DNA of 64,000 nt, taken from NCBI GenBank assembly GCA_034670405.1, contig JAXDDX010000289.1:62001-126000 (forward strand), read 5' to 3'. Below are positions 13,159 to 23,519 of this stretch, in pieces; the stretch's first letter is position 1; each line of letters opens with the position of its first letter. The notes beneath the pieces were generated by a model. The model was not told the DNA's origin and ran no database searches. It saw only the letters and a program-made list of their open reading frames with translations. The translations under genes and the position numbers were made by a program. This DNA comes from Hoplostethus atlanticus (lineage: Eukaryota > Chordata > Actinopteri > Trachichthyiformes > Trachichthyidae).

Positions 13159-13457
13159 AACATTACGTTGGTTAAAAAGCCAATTGCTTATGGTGCATTC
13201 CATTGTACTCGGAAATCGATAATTCCGAGTCGGTATTCTCAACTTCCAATCTAAATGTGTTTCATCTAAGCTAGTACCGCACGCTAGTAAAGACTTCTAT
13301 CTCGTTTTTCTTTCTCGTTTTCATAACTAAAACATATGAAGTAAAAATTGACTGTTCACGGTGTGCGCTGCTATATTGACTTGTAGTAGTTTATATCGGC
13401 GAACTTGGGCCAGTTGGATCTTGCCTGAGTTTCCGACTGGGAATTCCGACTTGAATG

Positions 13458-14188
13458 TGTTGTAAATAATTATAGTTAAGGTACAATATGCCTTGTATTA
13501 AGCAATATTATCAATATCAAAATGTTAAGTCTGCATAAATATAAAGAGTGTGTTTGATTAAGCATATAACCTGAAAATCATAGGGTAATCATAAAGTTTT
13601 TAAAAAATACAGCCTAGAGTCTTCACAAGATAAGGGTGTCAAGAGGACAGGCTGAATATGCCCAGAATATGCCCATAGAGGCCCACAGCTGGGAAAGCGA
13701 CTGCAATCGTGGGAGGGAAGGAACCCAGCGCTTGCAATCATGGGGGGGGAGAGCACCCAGGGTGACCCGAGGCCACCGACCCAGACACGCAAAGATAGGC
13801 CCAAAGCGTATTATATAATGGTGTTATGTAACAGTCACCAGGAGGGCCCAAATTTGGAAGTTATGGGAGTTATGACACCATTGGTTTGTGAATGACAATA
13901 GGTTGGTTTGGGAAATGGGGCGTAAAAGTCAGTATTCTCCACCCAGTTCTTGGGATATATAAGATCATGCACAGACAGTTGTACTTCGGTCTGGTTCCGG
14001 AGCCAACCCGGGTTTTGTCTCTGTTGAAGAATAATAAAACTCTATGCATCGAACTCTGATCGTCTCCAGTGAATTCTTTGAACCTGTTGTGAGACTCCAG
14101 TAACGACTGAATTATGAAGAAGATTAAGTGTTGGCGAGGAGGTCCAGTCCTTATCACTGGCCTGACCGGGACTCTTCCTCCCCCGACA
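13458..14188 (+). repeat. 5' LTR
   Basis: 731 bp. A TATA-like 'gatatataag' near 13954-13963 is followed by AATAAA within 'aataataaaact' near 14030. This gives a plausible U3-R-U5 order with transcription start and poly-A signal in the last third. Confidence 0.9.
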
Positions 14189-14193
14189 TTAAT

Positions 14194-14211
14194 TGGCGAG
14201 CCAGCCAGGAG
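14194..14211 (+). promoter_or_regulatory. Primer binding site, tRNA-Arg(ACG)-like
   Basis: TGGCGAGCCAGCCAGGAG begins five bases after the 5' LTR. From memory of vertebrate tRNA-Arg(ACG), whose 3' part ends CTCCTGGCTGGCTCG plus CCA, all 18 bases are complementary. Arginine-tRNA priming is used by some retrovirus-like families. Confidence 0.75.
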
Positions 14212-14978
14212 AGACAAGACCCTGAGAACTCCAGCCTGGGGGGACAACCTGTATCTCAAACACACATCAGTGGCCACAAAATTAAAGGTAAGCAGAAAAC
14301 CTTTTCTAAATTCTGCAAATTCTGATTGTGTCTGAGTGCAGGACTCCGCCCAGGTGAGAAAAATCAGAATGTCTCTCCTCTAAAGAACCTAGTTAAAGAA
14401 TGATTTAAAGAAAATAAGGAAAATTTGTGTGAAATAAGTGTAAAAACCCAGCAGGTTCACCAAAATAATACTAACTAAAACTAAGTCGCTGGTGGTACGG
14501 AGTTTGATGCAACTATATGTTTAAATATATGTCTGATCTATATGTAATACACCATGGTGCGGAAAGAATGGATGATGGAGAAAGATGAATGGTTGTTGAA
14601 TGTGTGCATAGCATGTTGGATTATTGCCTGCTTTGTATTCTGCGGGGGAATGATTTGGATGGCAGCACACGCTCAGGCCAGGCCATAAATCAGAAATAAT
14701 TACACACGGGATGAGAATAATATGGACCTGTGCTAGGAGTGGAGACAGACAGTGTATCAAAATAGTTGTCTATCGTTGTAAAGTCTGTGAAGTTGTTAAA
14801 GTCTGTGAATTTATTGTAAGCATTAGAACAGGACGGTTTGTGTATAAACTATATTAGAGTTAGCCCAACTTTTGTGGATACCGCTCTCCATTTCGGTAGT
14901 GTTTCAGCTGTGTGCTGAGGCTCTCCCGAGAGGGAAGGATCTGAACAGGCAGGAGTTGATTTGAGTGTACACATTCGC

Positions 14979-15478
14979 TAGGAGACCGACGAGGACTGCG
15001 ACGGGGTTGGTTTGCGTACAAAAGTCGCTAGGAGACCGTTTAGGGACTGCGACAGGGAGGAGATTTGTGCGCAAACAGTTGCTAGGAGCCTCTTAGGGAC
15101 TTGCGAAAGGAGGCGCGCGTGTTGCTAAAAGTAATTGCAACATTTGGCCAAAAGAAAACTATAGTGCATGTAAATACTGCTTTTTTAACTAGGATAGATG
15201 TGTAAATAACAATTGTACTTACTGTAAACTAAAGAGGTAATTATCTGAGATTGAATAAGTTACAGCTTTCGGAGTGAGATAACGGTCGTAACTCTCTTTG
15301 CATGTGGGCAGGAGTACTGTGCAGACTGTTGGGCGTATGTTAAGAGGGAGCAGAGGAGAGATTAAATAGGTTGCGGCTTGAAGTGAGATAACGGTCGTAA
15401 CTCTTTTTGCATGTGCTCGGGAGTACTGTGCGGACTGTTGGGCATATGCTGAGAGGAGCAGAGGAGAGATTGAATAGA
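14979..15478 (+). repeat. Leader repeats inside the LTR element
   Basis: Three short diverged units 'gctaggagaccg...gggactgcga' lie at about 14979-15110. Two units of about 115 bp share 'agataacggtcgtaactct' and 'agtactgtgc' (about 15249-15478). They lie in the untranslated leader between the primer site and the first open frame. Function is unknown; packaging or structural RNA roles are possible but not shown. Confidence 0.7.
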
Positions 15479-15798
15479 ATAATATCACAATAATATACGT
15501 ATTTTATATATAAGTTGGTAAATATTGATGGATGAGGGAGATAGTAGCGAAAATGAAATATTTTCGTTAGAACATTTTGATAATAAAGGAGCTGCTGACA
15601 CAAAAGGAATAAGGACACATTTTTGGTTGGAACGAACCTATATTGATGAGGAAGGTGTGGAGCAGTGGCAAGATGAATAATTAATCAATTTGAAACTTTG
15701 GCAGATAACAGAATTTGTAAATCTAACACAAGTACAAGAAGAATTTCCTGACGTGCCGTGGAGAAGGGGCAATACATGGGTATTGGATTGTAACAAAT

Positions 15799-16485
15799 TT
15801 GGCTAGATTGTTGGAGCCATTGTGCGGAGATCCTGGTGCGGTAGCAACGCTCCCTTTGAATCCAGCATTTGGGGTACCAGAAGGGTACGGGTTACAGGGA
15901 CGAAGCCGAGTAGCGGTGAATCCACGGCTGTGTATCTCCGTAGTCCCCAGAAGAGTTAGGTGGGAAACTGGTAAATTTGAATATATCACTAAAACCCCAC
16001 AAGGAGACGGGACAGAGAAACTAGAATTTGGCCATAATAAAGGAAGAAAATATAAGCCTGGCATTAGTGCTGGTAAAATACTTGTACTAATAAGAACAAA
16101 AGAGTTAGACGAAGAGCCAGAAATTCCTAGATCACTGGCAAGCGGCACGCGACAGGGATACATGGGGGCAAAAATAACAACAAAGGGAGGCGGTGTGTCG
16201 ACACCAATGGAGGTGATAATTAAACAAAATCCGGATCGTAAAAACCAGATCCAACTGTTCATGTTAGAATGGCATGAACGGACATCAGGAAAATCCCAGT
16301 GGCCAAAAGAGGGCACCTTCAGTAGAACATGCTGCGATGAAGTGGAAGAAAATATAAAACACCACAAGGCTAAAGACAAGAGCGACAAAAGGGAAGGCAG
16401 AAGAGCCAGGGAAAGAGAAGTGTTAGGATGGTTTAGAAGAAGAATGCAAAGTAAGTGTATAAGACAGTTCCCAGTAAGTGTATAA
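15799..16485 (+). CDS. Open frame A of the LTR element, unrecognised
   Basis: A 228-residue open frame without a recognisable retroviral domain. It has glycine/proline-rich stretches early (LPLNPAFGVPEGYG) and a strongly basic, Lys/Arg/Glu-rich C-terminal third (KDKSDKREGRRARERE). It stands where gag normally stands. The frame is open from a TTG, so the true start is uncertain. A basic tail could bind nucleic acid, but this is inference from composition only. It could equally be an unrelated captured sequence. Confidence 0.4.
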   Translation: MARLLEPLCGDPGAVATLPLNPAFGVPEGYGLQGRSRVAVNPRLCISVVPRRVRWETGKFEYITKTPQGDGTEKLEFGHNKGRKYKPGISAGKILVLIRTKELDEEPEIPRSLASGTRQGYMGAKITTKGGGVSTPMEVIIKQNPDRKNQIQLFMLEWHERTSGKSQWPKEGTFSRTCCDEVEENIKHHKAKDKSDKREGRRAREREVLGWFRRRMQSKCIRQFPVSV

Positions 16486-16535
16486 GACAGTTCCCAGTAA
16501 GTGTATGAGACAGTTCCCAGTAAGTGTATGAGATA
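16448..16535 (+). repeat. About 3.5 tandem copies of a 23-bp unit containing GTAAGTG
   Basis: The unit 'taagtgtataagacagttcc' plus 'cag' repeats head to tail at the end of open frame A. Each junction reads CAG-TAAGTG, which matches a consensus splice donor, and each unit also contains a CAG preceded by pyrimidines. Confidence 0.8.
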
Positions 16536-16703
16536 AGGAAGAAGAAGAATGTAAACTAGAGGGCAAGCTGCAAGGGGATTTCAAGATTACACTAAGCGCA
16601 CCAGCAAACGACAAGAGGAGCAATGTGAGTCAGGAGAGCATTTTCTAACTCTAATAACTCTACTGATGATGAGCTCACCAAAGAGCAATGGGAGCCCTCC
16701 GCA

Positions 16704-17105
16704 TTGGCCAACCTCTCGCGGCAGGAGTTCATAGAACAAATACATGACTTATCACCACACAAGGTCCAGGTGTTGAGCGATCGCAGACACAAAGAGCTCA
16801 AGCGACGCTCCATAAAACGCCATAGGCTTAGGATGAAAAAACAGAGAAATCGACTGCAAGAACTGGAGGCCCGGGAGGACAAGATGAAAAAGCAGGAACA
16901 TCGACTGAAGGAACTGAAAGCCCGAGTAGATGTGATGGGAGCACAGAGAGACCTAATACAACAACTGGAGATCATGGTGGACAAATTGAAGACAGAGAGG
17001 ACTCAACTGACCCGTCGCGTGATTTCATGCTATGATATCCTTGATGGGTACCGACGGCTGCGTGGCACTGGCATATGCACTACCCCTACGCCACCTTACC
17101 CCTAA
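16704..17105 (+). CDS. Open frame B of the LTR element, coiled-coil protein
   Basis: A 133-residue open frame rich in Lys, Arg, Glu and Leu with heptad-like spacing (RLQELEAREDKMKKQEHRLK). It is predicted by eye to be a long alpha-helical coiled coil. It ends in a short Pro/Thr tail, and CCCTA-type repeats follow at about 17092-17140. No known family is recognised. It lies downstream of open frame A in the same element. Confidence 0.4.
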   Translation: MANLSRQEFIEQIHDLSPHKVQVLSDRRHKELKRRSIKRHRLRMKKQRNRLQELEAREDKMKKQEHRLKELKARVDVMGAQRDLIQQLEIMVDKLKTERTQLTRRVISCYDILDGYRRLRGTGICTTPTPPYP

Positions 17106-17293
17106 GTCACCCTACCCCTAAGCCACCCTACCCCTAAGCCACTTTGGTGTCGTGGTTTGGTCGGGGTCTGATGTGCTGAGAAGCCCGCCGGCGCGTCGGA
17201 TTCTGATTAAACCGAGACACCAACTCACCTTTGGACTAAGACTGACTTGGAAGATACCCGAGGGTCTAAGGCTGGGGGATGTCGTGTACTAAC

Positions 17294-17394
17294 CATTTAT
17301 TATTTTCACATGTTGGGCACTGTGAAGCCCTTAGAGACTGTAACGGTGATTAAGGGCTATACAAATAAATGTGATTTGATTTGATTTGATTTGA
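17294..17394 (+). mobile_element. 5'-truncated retroposon tail with (TTGAT)n end
   Basis: The tail 'aagggctatacaaataaatg' ends in repeated TTGAT, typical of fish LINE/SINE 3' ends. It is flanked by TACTAAC on both sides (17287-17293 and 17395-17401). It inserted into the LTR element after that element arrived. Confidence 0.8.
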
Positions 17395-17967
17395 TACTAA
17401 CATAAACAACGAGGATCTAGTATCCTCTCATGTTAGTGACCCTCTACGGCACGCAAAGTGTCTGGGTTGAAGACGACTGATGAAGATGACTGACGACGAC
17501 TACATGACGACTTATCTTTTGAGTACATGTTTCTTAACACCTATAGTTAACATAGATGTGCCATAGATTGATGATAGATTGTTTGAAATTATACTGTTTT
17601 TAATAGAGTTGTTGATTATAATATCCACACTAATTAAGTAGTCCACACTGAAGTAGTCTACACTGGTAAATTGATGCAAATTGACATAATCTCACAGAGT
17701 GACAATGTAATCCACATACTATTTCTGTTATCTAATACAATTTATATTATGAAGAGCACGAGCTTAAGCTCCCGTTCAGTGATTTGATTTTCCTGAATTT
17801 GCTCATTTTATGACAAAATAACCCATTACGAATGTAGGGGCTTTTTTGTGAATATTTCCGCCTCGTGTTGGTTACCCCAGGAGCCATGTTCAGTATGTGT
17901 ATTCTGTGCACTTTAAAGAAAACATGTTTGAGCCTGATAAGCGGCATGTGCGTGGGACTTGGCAAGT

Positions 17968-17982
17968 CCCAAAGGGGGGAAA
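17968..17982 (+). other. Polypurine tract before the 3' LTR
   Basis: The purine run 'aaaggggggaaa' immediately abuts the TG of the 3' LTR, the expected plus-strand primer site. Confidence 0.8.
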
Positions 17983-18732
17983 TGTTGTAAATAATTATAG
18001 TTAAGGTACAATATGCCTTGTATTAAGCAATATTATCAATATCAAAATGTTAAGTCTGCATAAATATAAAGAGTGTGTTTGATTAAGCATGTAACCTGAA
18101 AATCATAGGGTAATCATAAAGTTTAAAAAAAATACAGTCTAGAGTCTTCACAAGATAAGGGTGTCAAGAGGACAGGCTGAATATGCCCAGAATATGCCCA
18201 TAGAGGCCCACAGCTGGGAAAGCGACTGCAATCGTGGGAGGGAAAGTACCCAGCGCTTGCAATCATGGGGGGGAGAGCACCCAGGGTGATGTAGCGGCCA
18301 CCTGGAAGGCCGAGGCCACCAACCCAGACATGCGCAGATAGGCCCAAAGCGTATTATATAATGGTGTTATGTAACAGTCACCAGGAGGGCCCAAATTTGG
18401 AAGTTATGGGAGTTATGACACCATTGGTTTGTGAATGACAATAGGTTGGTTTGGGAAACGGGGCGTAAAAGTCAGTATTCTCCACCCAGTTCTTGGGATA
18501 TATAAGATCATGCACAGACAGTTGTACTTCGGTCTGGTTCCGGAGCCAACCCGGGTTTTGTCTCTGTTGAAGAATAATAAAACTCTATGCATCGAACTCT
18601 GATCGTCTCCAGTGAATTCTTTGAACCTGTTGTGAGACTCCAGTAACGACTGAATTATGAAGAAGATTAAGTGTTGGCGAGGAGGTCCAGTCCTTATCAC
18701 TGGCCCTGACTGGGACTCTTCCTCCCCCGACA
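17983..18732 (+). repeat. 3' LTR
   Basis: 750 bp, aligned by eye with the 5' LTR over its whole length. It carries a segment of about 20 bp not present in the 5' copy, otherwise few differences. Confidence 0.9.
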
Positions 18733-18820
18733 AATGACTGTTCTATTGCACTTTTCCGTGTCAGACGTAGTACAATGGAATGCATCATTACTTTGCAAAC
18801 ATTGGAGCTACAACAACAAC

Positions 18821-19095
18821 ATGTCTAGGGCAGGATCCCAACACTCCAGTTGTTCTCTTGTAGGATGCAGGCAGCAAAATAGATCCCTGCACAGTCTCCC
18901 AACACGCGAAAATGCCAGGACAGAGTGGATTAATTTTATTTTTAACGGCACCGTCCCGGCTACAGTTAGCTCATTTTTTATGTGTGTGATAATCACTCGT
19001 TGGACTGCTTGAGCAAGGAGGGCCATTCACAGCAGGATTAGCATCTACATTGAAGTTTAAATATGGAGCAATTCACACTGTACGTGATCCATCTG
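18821..19095 (+). pseudogene. THAP-like zinc-finger first-exon fragment
   Basis: The start MSRAGSQHSSCSLVGC is followed by SLHSLPTREN and TEWINFIFNGTVPAT. This resembles the THAP-like N-terminal domain (C-x4-C, 'LP' then Trp) seen in multi-copy fish proteins. The continuation of the domain (AGLASTLKFKYGAI at about 19034-19075) is in another frame, so at least one frame change is present. It lies directly beside the Harbinger MITE. It may be a decayed gene or part of a P-like/Kolobok-type element; I cannot tell. Confidence 0.5.
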
Positions 19096-19099
19096 CAAA

Positions 19100-20235
19100 C
19101 TTGATATTATTTGCAAGTTGGGTAAACTTTAGCGACCATTAGTACAATCGCCCCTTAAGATTATTTGCGCTGCGCTGTTTGGATGCAAATAGGTTGCATC
19201 CAATAATATTTTGGCTAACTAGCTCAACAAAATTGTCAATCCTAGCTTGTCTGCAAGTTGTATTCAATAAGTTTATGGACAGGAGCCATAAACAGACAGG
19301 CTACAGCAGAGAGCGTTGCTCACACACCTACATACACACAAACACAATTAAGGCACGAAAGTACAATATTACACGGAATTGTTATCATTGAGAAACGTTC
19401 TGCTGGGTTCTCCTGAGTGGAACCGCTCAGCTGCCTCTTCCCATTCTGGGTCAGACTCCGGCTCAAACATGTGGAGAGAGATAAATGCTATTTTGATATC
19501 CATTGACAAGAATAATATATATTCTGGGTGGCCAGTTTCATATTTCCAGTTGGTATCTTTGTATGGTGTTCATTTTGTAGAGAAGACGTAGAGAAGACGG
19601 TAGCCGAGGTTAAAATGATTATTATATGCCTATTCCAGTTTACCTTACGTTTTGGCTAAGTTTTGACTGACCTGAAGGCCCAGCTCTAATAGTCACAGTT
19701 CGCCCCTGTTTAATACAGTAGACTCCTCTGACTCACCCAGACCACCAGTTACAGATAGACTTTATCTCTGTCTCATGCTTTTGTGTACATTAATAAAGTG
19801 TATCTTCCAAAGCCCCTGGTTCAGTGCTGTTATCTATTTAACTGGACTTCAAAACACACTTGGAAGCATCACAGTCAGTAACTTTCTGACAGAGGGATCT
19901 ATAGTGTCCCAGTTGTACAGTTGGCCAGAAAGTAGCATTGATATAGAAAGCAAATGGAGATGTATAGCCATACCACATATTATTATGGTCTATATCAATA
20001 TGATAACAACCTGATCATGGCATTAGAAATCTAATCCACCAATCCTGACAGCCTGAACATTCACATTATGACATCACAAAGAACATTCTATAGAACTCCA
20101 TCCAGTGTTGCAGAGTTTCTCATCTCAGAGACAAAATCACAAACAAGACCTGAAACAGCGACACTTAAACTAATGAACTACCTTGAACTACCTTGAACTA
20201 CCTTTGACTGGAAATACTTCTTTCTGACTGTTGAA
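19100..20235. other. No gene seen
   Basis: There are short open frames only. Some wording near 19430 (ctcttcccattctgggtcagac) recalls repeats next to THAP/PiggyBac-like copies, but no ends were found. Confidence 0.35.
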
Positions 20236-21122
20236 ATGAACCCCAACCTTTCATTAAATCCACCGTGTGGTGAGTTTTCAACATTTTTAGTAAACTAACA
20301 ACAAAAGGAGGCAAAACAAATCAGAATACAACTGGGTGTATGTGGCCCATCAAGAGATTATGTTTATCTGACATGTATCTGAAAAATCTCTCTAGCCACG
20401 TCTTCACTGGTGATGAACTAACTCTCTTTTTGTTCTTTTAGTCTGGTACGTTGAACATCCCGTATTGACCATCCATGTACAGATCATGTTGATTGATAAT
20501 GAGGTAGAAGATGAATCTCCCGAGGTGGCCGATGAAGAGAACCCTCTATCAAACTCATCCTCAGAGTCAACATCAATAGAGGAGGAGGAGAAGGAGGAAG
20601 AGGAGGAACAGATAGTGGAGAAACATCTGACCCCATCTGACATCATCTTACCATCTTACAGTGAGGAGGAGATAGTGGAAAAACGTCTGACCCCACCTGA
20701 CATCATCTTACCATCTTACAGTGAGGAGGAGGAGGAGATAGTGGAAAAACATCTGACCCCATCTGACATCATCTTACCATCTTACAGCGAGGAGGAGGAG
20801 GAGGAGAATAGTGAGGAGGAGGAGGAAGATGTGCTAGGGGCTGTTGCTCCATCAAGTTGCCATCATACCCTCTTCACCTCTCTACCTCAACTATGATGCT
20901 GATAATGAAGATGAGGATGAGGAGCCAGCTCCCCTAGAGTCTGATCTGGACTCTGACATGGAGTCATACAACCCTGTTGTGAGCTGGAAGTCCCCCAGTC
21001 CCATGGCTGGACTCCTCTATGTCTGTGGAAAGAGGAGCAGGGAGGAGGAGGAGGAGGATGAAGACGACTGCTTCATGGCGGACGACACCGCTCCATGGAC
21101 CATGTCTGACTACATATTCTGA
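20236..21122 (+). pseudogene. Two-exon acidic-repeat protein gene, reading frame shifted in exon 2
   Basis: Exon 1 (20236-20269) starts MNPNLSLNPPC and ends at a GTGAGT donor. Exon 2 starts at 20442 after 'gttcttttag', and the frame is kept across the intron (V-W-Y-V-E-H-P...). Exon 2 encodes a very acidic Ser/Glu-rich protein with three tandem copies of IVEKHLTPSDIILPSYS separated by Glu runs. This frame stops at 20896, but a second frame (20844-21122) continues in the same style (NYDADNEDEDEEPAPLESDL, then KRSREEEEEDEDDCFMADD) to a stop at 21122. A one-step frame change therefore separates two halves of what looks like one protein. No enzymatic domain is seen. It is probably a nuclear, disordered acidic protein of a multi-copy fish family; the family is not named. 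Confidence 0.5.
20608..20800 (+). repeat. Three in-frame coding tandem repeats (about 60-66 bp)
   Basis: The unit is 'cccatctgacatcatcttac' with flanking Glu codons; copy lengths differ by whole GAG/GAA codons, so the frame is kept. Confidence 0.85.
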
Positions 21123-21390
21123 ATTGGACTTTATATTTAACTGTTAATTCATTTCCATTATCTATGTTTTGTGTTCAATTTGATTTGATGTTTTTAATGT
21201 TTGTTATTTATAGTAAATGAATGAAAACTCAAGTTGCATGTTGTGTGACATTGATTCATAAAATGATTGAACATTGAGATGAGTGTGCTTGACAAACTTA
21301 TCCATCACCAATATGCTGCTGGAAGAGGTGACACTTTAAGAGACCAAATTTAAATATTTGGTCCTATTATTTCTTGCACTACTTGTATAT

Positions 21391-22690
21391 TTAGGGTTCA
21401 AACCCCGAAGGGGTAGAACCCTATTGTTTTTCACCTCGGTTTATTAGAGTTCAAACCCCGAAGGGGTAGAACCCTATTGTTTTCCACCTATTATTTGTTG
21501 TCTTATGCCGCGTCGCAAATTCCTGTGAGCTGGAATGAGGTAAAACCATGAAACTTGCCCCAATAACTTTACATTACATTACAGTCATTTAGCAGACGCT
21601 TTTATCCAAAGCGACTTACAATAAGTGCATTCAACATAGGTAGGCAAGAGAACTACTAGTCACCAGAAATCGTAAGTGGATTTCCTTCCTAAACAAGCAA
21701 CTAAGAGCATAACTAGTGCTAAGGTAAAAGTGCAATAAGTTAGCTACCTACTTTTTTCTTAAACAAATTAGACAAATAAGAAAATCAAATAAACAAGAGC
21801 TAATAAACAAGAGCTCAGACAAATAATTGAAGACAAATAGGCAAGGCTAAGAGGAAGGGTCAGGGTAGTGTTTCTTGAAGAGGTGGGTTTTCAGCCTGCA
21901 GCGAAAGATGGGCAGCGACTCACAGCGTGACTCCGATTGACTTGAAATTTGACACACAAGTCCAGCTCAATGTGCTCTACAAAAAAGCCTCATGAACCAC
22001 TAAAGTCCGCCTGACTAGATTTTCCGCCATTTTTAATATTTTTAAAAACATATTTTTGACATCTCCTCCTAAACCGTAGGTCCGATATATAAAGCTTGTT
22101 GATACCTTATTTAGTTTTCAAGATAATGACCAATGAACAAAAGGGCAATAGACCAAAAATAGACCAAAGTCAACAACCGTTGGGCATTTGGACAGTTTGT
22201 CCAAACATCACCAAACTTGGTGAATATTTTTAATTAAGTTGTTGAAACATGTCCACAAAATGTTTTTTAAATTGACCAATAGGGGGTGACGGCGTTGTCG
22301 ATCAAGGGCGTTGGCCTGGTGCAAATTGTGCCATAAATCAATGAGTTTGTCCAATCATCACAAAACTTGGTAGATATTTATGTTGAACTAAGTTTGCAAA
22401 ATTCTTAAAAATGGCCAATAGGCGGCGCCACAAATCTTTTCCATATGGGCTAACAGTATAGTATTTTTCTGGGGCTTTTATTTTTAAACTGAACTTTGTT
22501 TTTTGAGAATGGAAGCCTCTGTCCTAGTGGCTTTCCTTACTTAAACATAGTTAACTGCATATATTTGTTTGTGGAATTTATCTTCTTCTGTCACTCTGCA
22601 TGCAGTTTGCAGTAACAAAACGGTTTGAACCCGCAAATCACCAGCTATATTTAGGGTTCAAACCCTGAAGGGGTAGAACTCTTCTAGTGA
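21391..22690. repeat. Unclassified dispersed repeat with palindromic 'gggttcaaaccccgaagggg' ends
   Basis: The motif 'ttcaaaccccgaaggggtag' occurs twice at 21395-21480 and again, slightly changed, at 22654-22682. A complementary 'cggtttgaaccc' sits at about 22622-22634. The body has no gene. I know this wording as a frequent repeat in fish genomes but cannot assign a superfamily. A second repeat (21573-21905) is nested inside it. Confidence 0.55.
21573..21905. repeat. Fish retroposon-like repeat ('catttagcagacgcttttat' family)
   Basis: It starts 'ttacattacattacagtcat' then 'catttagcagacgcttttat'. The same wording forms the tail of the tRNA-Lys SINE at 31098-31236. It ends near 'gtgggttttcagcctgca'. 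Confidence 0.6.
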
Positions 22691-23519
22691 CGCTTCTAGT
22701 GTTAACTGATACAAAACGAATAATGATATATGAATATATGTACAATAAAGTTAAATGAAATGAGTCTAACCACAGTGGCAATGGAAGGCTTGGCAGACAA
22801 CTCACAGTTTACATTGTACTCTGGGACAGAATGGAAAGGACAGATGATAGAAGTGACAGAGGATGTTCTAACCTAACTTTCACAAGTTCAACACTAACTT
22901 TGCATCACCTGCGCATCAACAAGAAAGCTGGTTACTGTCTGGTTCGTGGTACGGCACCGTCGTCTTTGTCGCTGCGGAAACTGTCGCGCAGTTGCCCAAG
23001 GCAATGCTAGGAGGGTGGTAGTTGAATGTTGTGGTGGCCGTCACTCTGTCAGGGATCGGGCTGGTGCTGATCACGACAGCTGTGGCGGCTTTCAGTCAGA
23101 ATCGTTTCAGCATCAGGTCACTCTAGTTGATGTAGAGAGGGGCCAATGCTTCGACATTAGTTTCTGGATCAGCTGGAGTGAACTCAATCGGTGAGTGTCG
23201 AGATTCACTCTAGAGCTGGTCTGGTAGTTGAGCTGAGAGAAAAGCTTTGAGCCAGGTTCAAACTCAGTTACAGGACAGGTTACGGGACGGTTGAATTGCA
23301 TTTCTAGAAGTTCCTTGATGTTTTACCGCATGAGTTTCTTGGACTTGTCCACCTGCCCGTCGGGGCTCCTTAGATTTTGGCCAGCCCAAGAGGAAGAGAA
23401 CTGAGAGAGTTTATATCATGTGAGGAAAGGAGGTTGTGGCAGCTAGGGGGAGGGTCGGGTGAGGCTTAGCTTGGATCCAGGGGAGAGTTGAGTTGGTGGA
23501 CTGACTCTACCCTGGATCC
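22691..23519. other. Unresolved, possibly retroelement-derived
   Basis: The sequence becomes GC-richer and adjoins the Gypsy element, but I could not identify a domain or an LTR. It may be part of that element, of another, or plain intergenic DNA. Confidence 0.3.

Larger units (their letters stand above)
13458..18732 (+). mobile_element. Non-autonomous LTR retroelement with tRNA-Arg primer site
   Basis: Two nearly identical LTRs (13458-14188 and 17983-18732) begin TGTTG and end CGACA. AATG lies on both sides (13454-13457 and 18733-18736). A primer site follows the 5' LTR and a purine tract precedes the 3' LTR. The interior is only about 3.8 kb. It has a repeat-rich leader (14.2-15.7 kb) and two open frames with no recognised gag, protease, reverse transcriptase, integrase or envelope. 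The layout is that of a retrovirus-like or LTR-retrotransposon relic that would depend on another element for replication enzymes. High LTR similarity implies a fairly young insertion. The element looks structurally whole at its ends. A small retroposon is inserted near its 3' part (17294-17394). Confidence 0.9.
13191..18787. mobile_element. PIF/Harbinger-type MITE (about 318 bp) split by the LTR element
   Basis: The left end is 'tggtgcattccattgtact' (13191 on). The right end is the complement, 'agtacaatggaatgcatca', ending at 18787. TTA flanks both ends (13188-13190 and 18788-18790), the canonical PIF/Harbinger target duplication. Removing the LTR element (13458-18732) and one copy of its AATG duplication leaves a MITE of about 318 bp. 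It carries no coding sequence. Confidence 0.85.

Noticed and set aside
14521-14760. Minus-strand open frames in the LTR element leader
   Set aside because: They overlap leader repeats and show no domain.
20608-20800. CRISPR-like array
   Set aside because: The repeats are coding, adjacent and in a eukaryotic intron-containing gene; no spacers.
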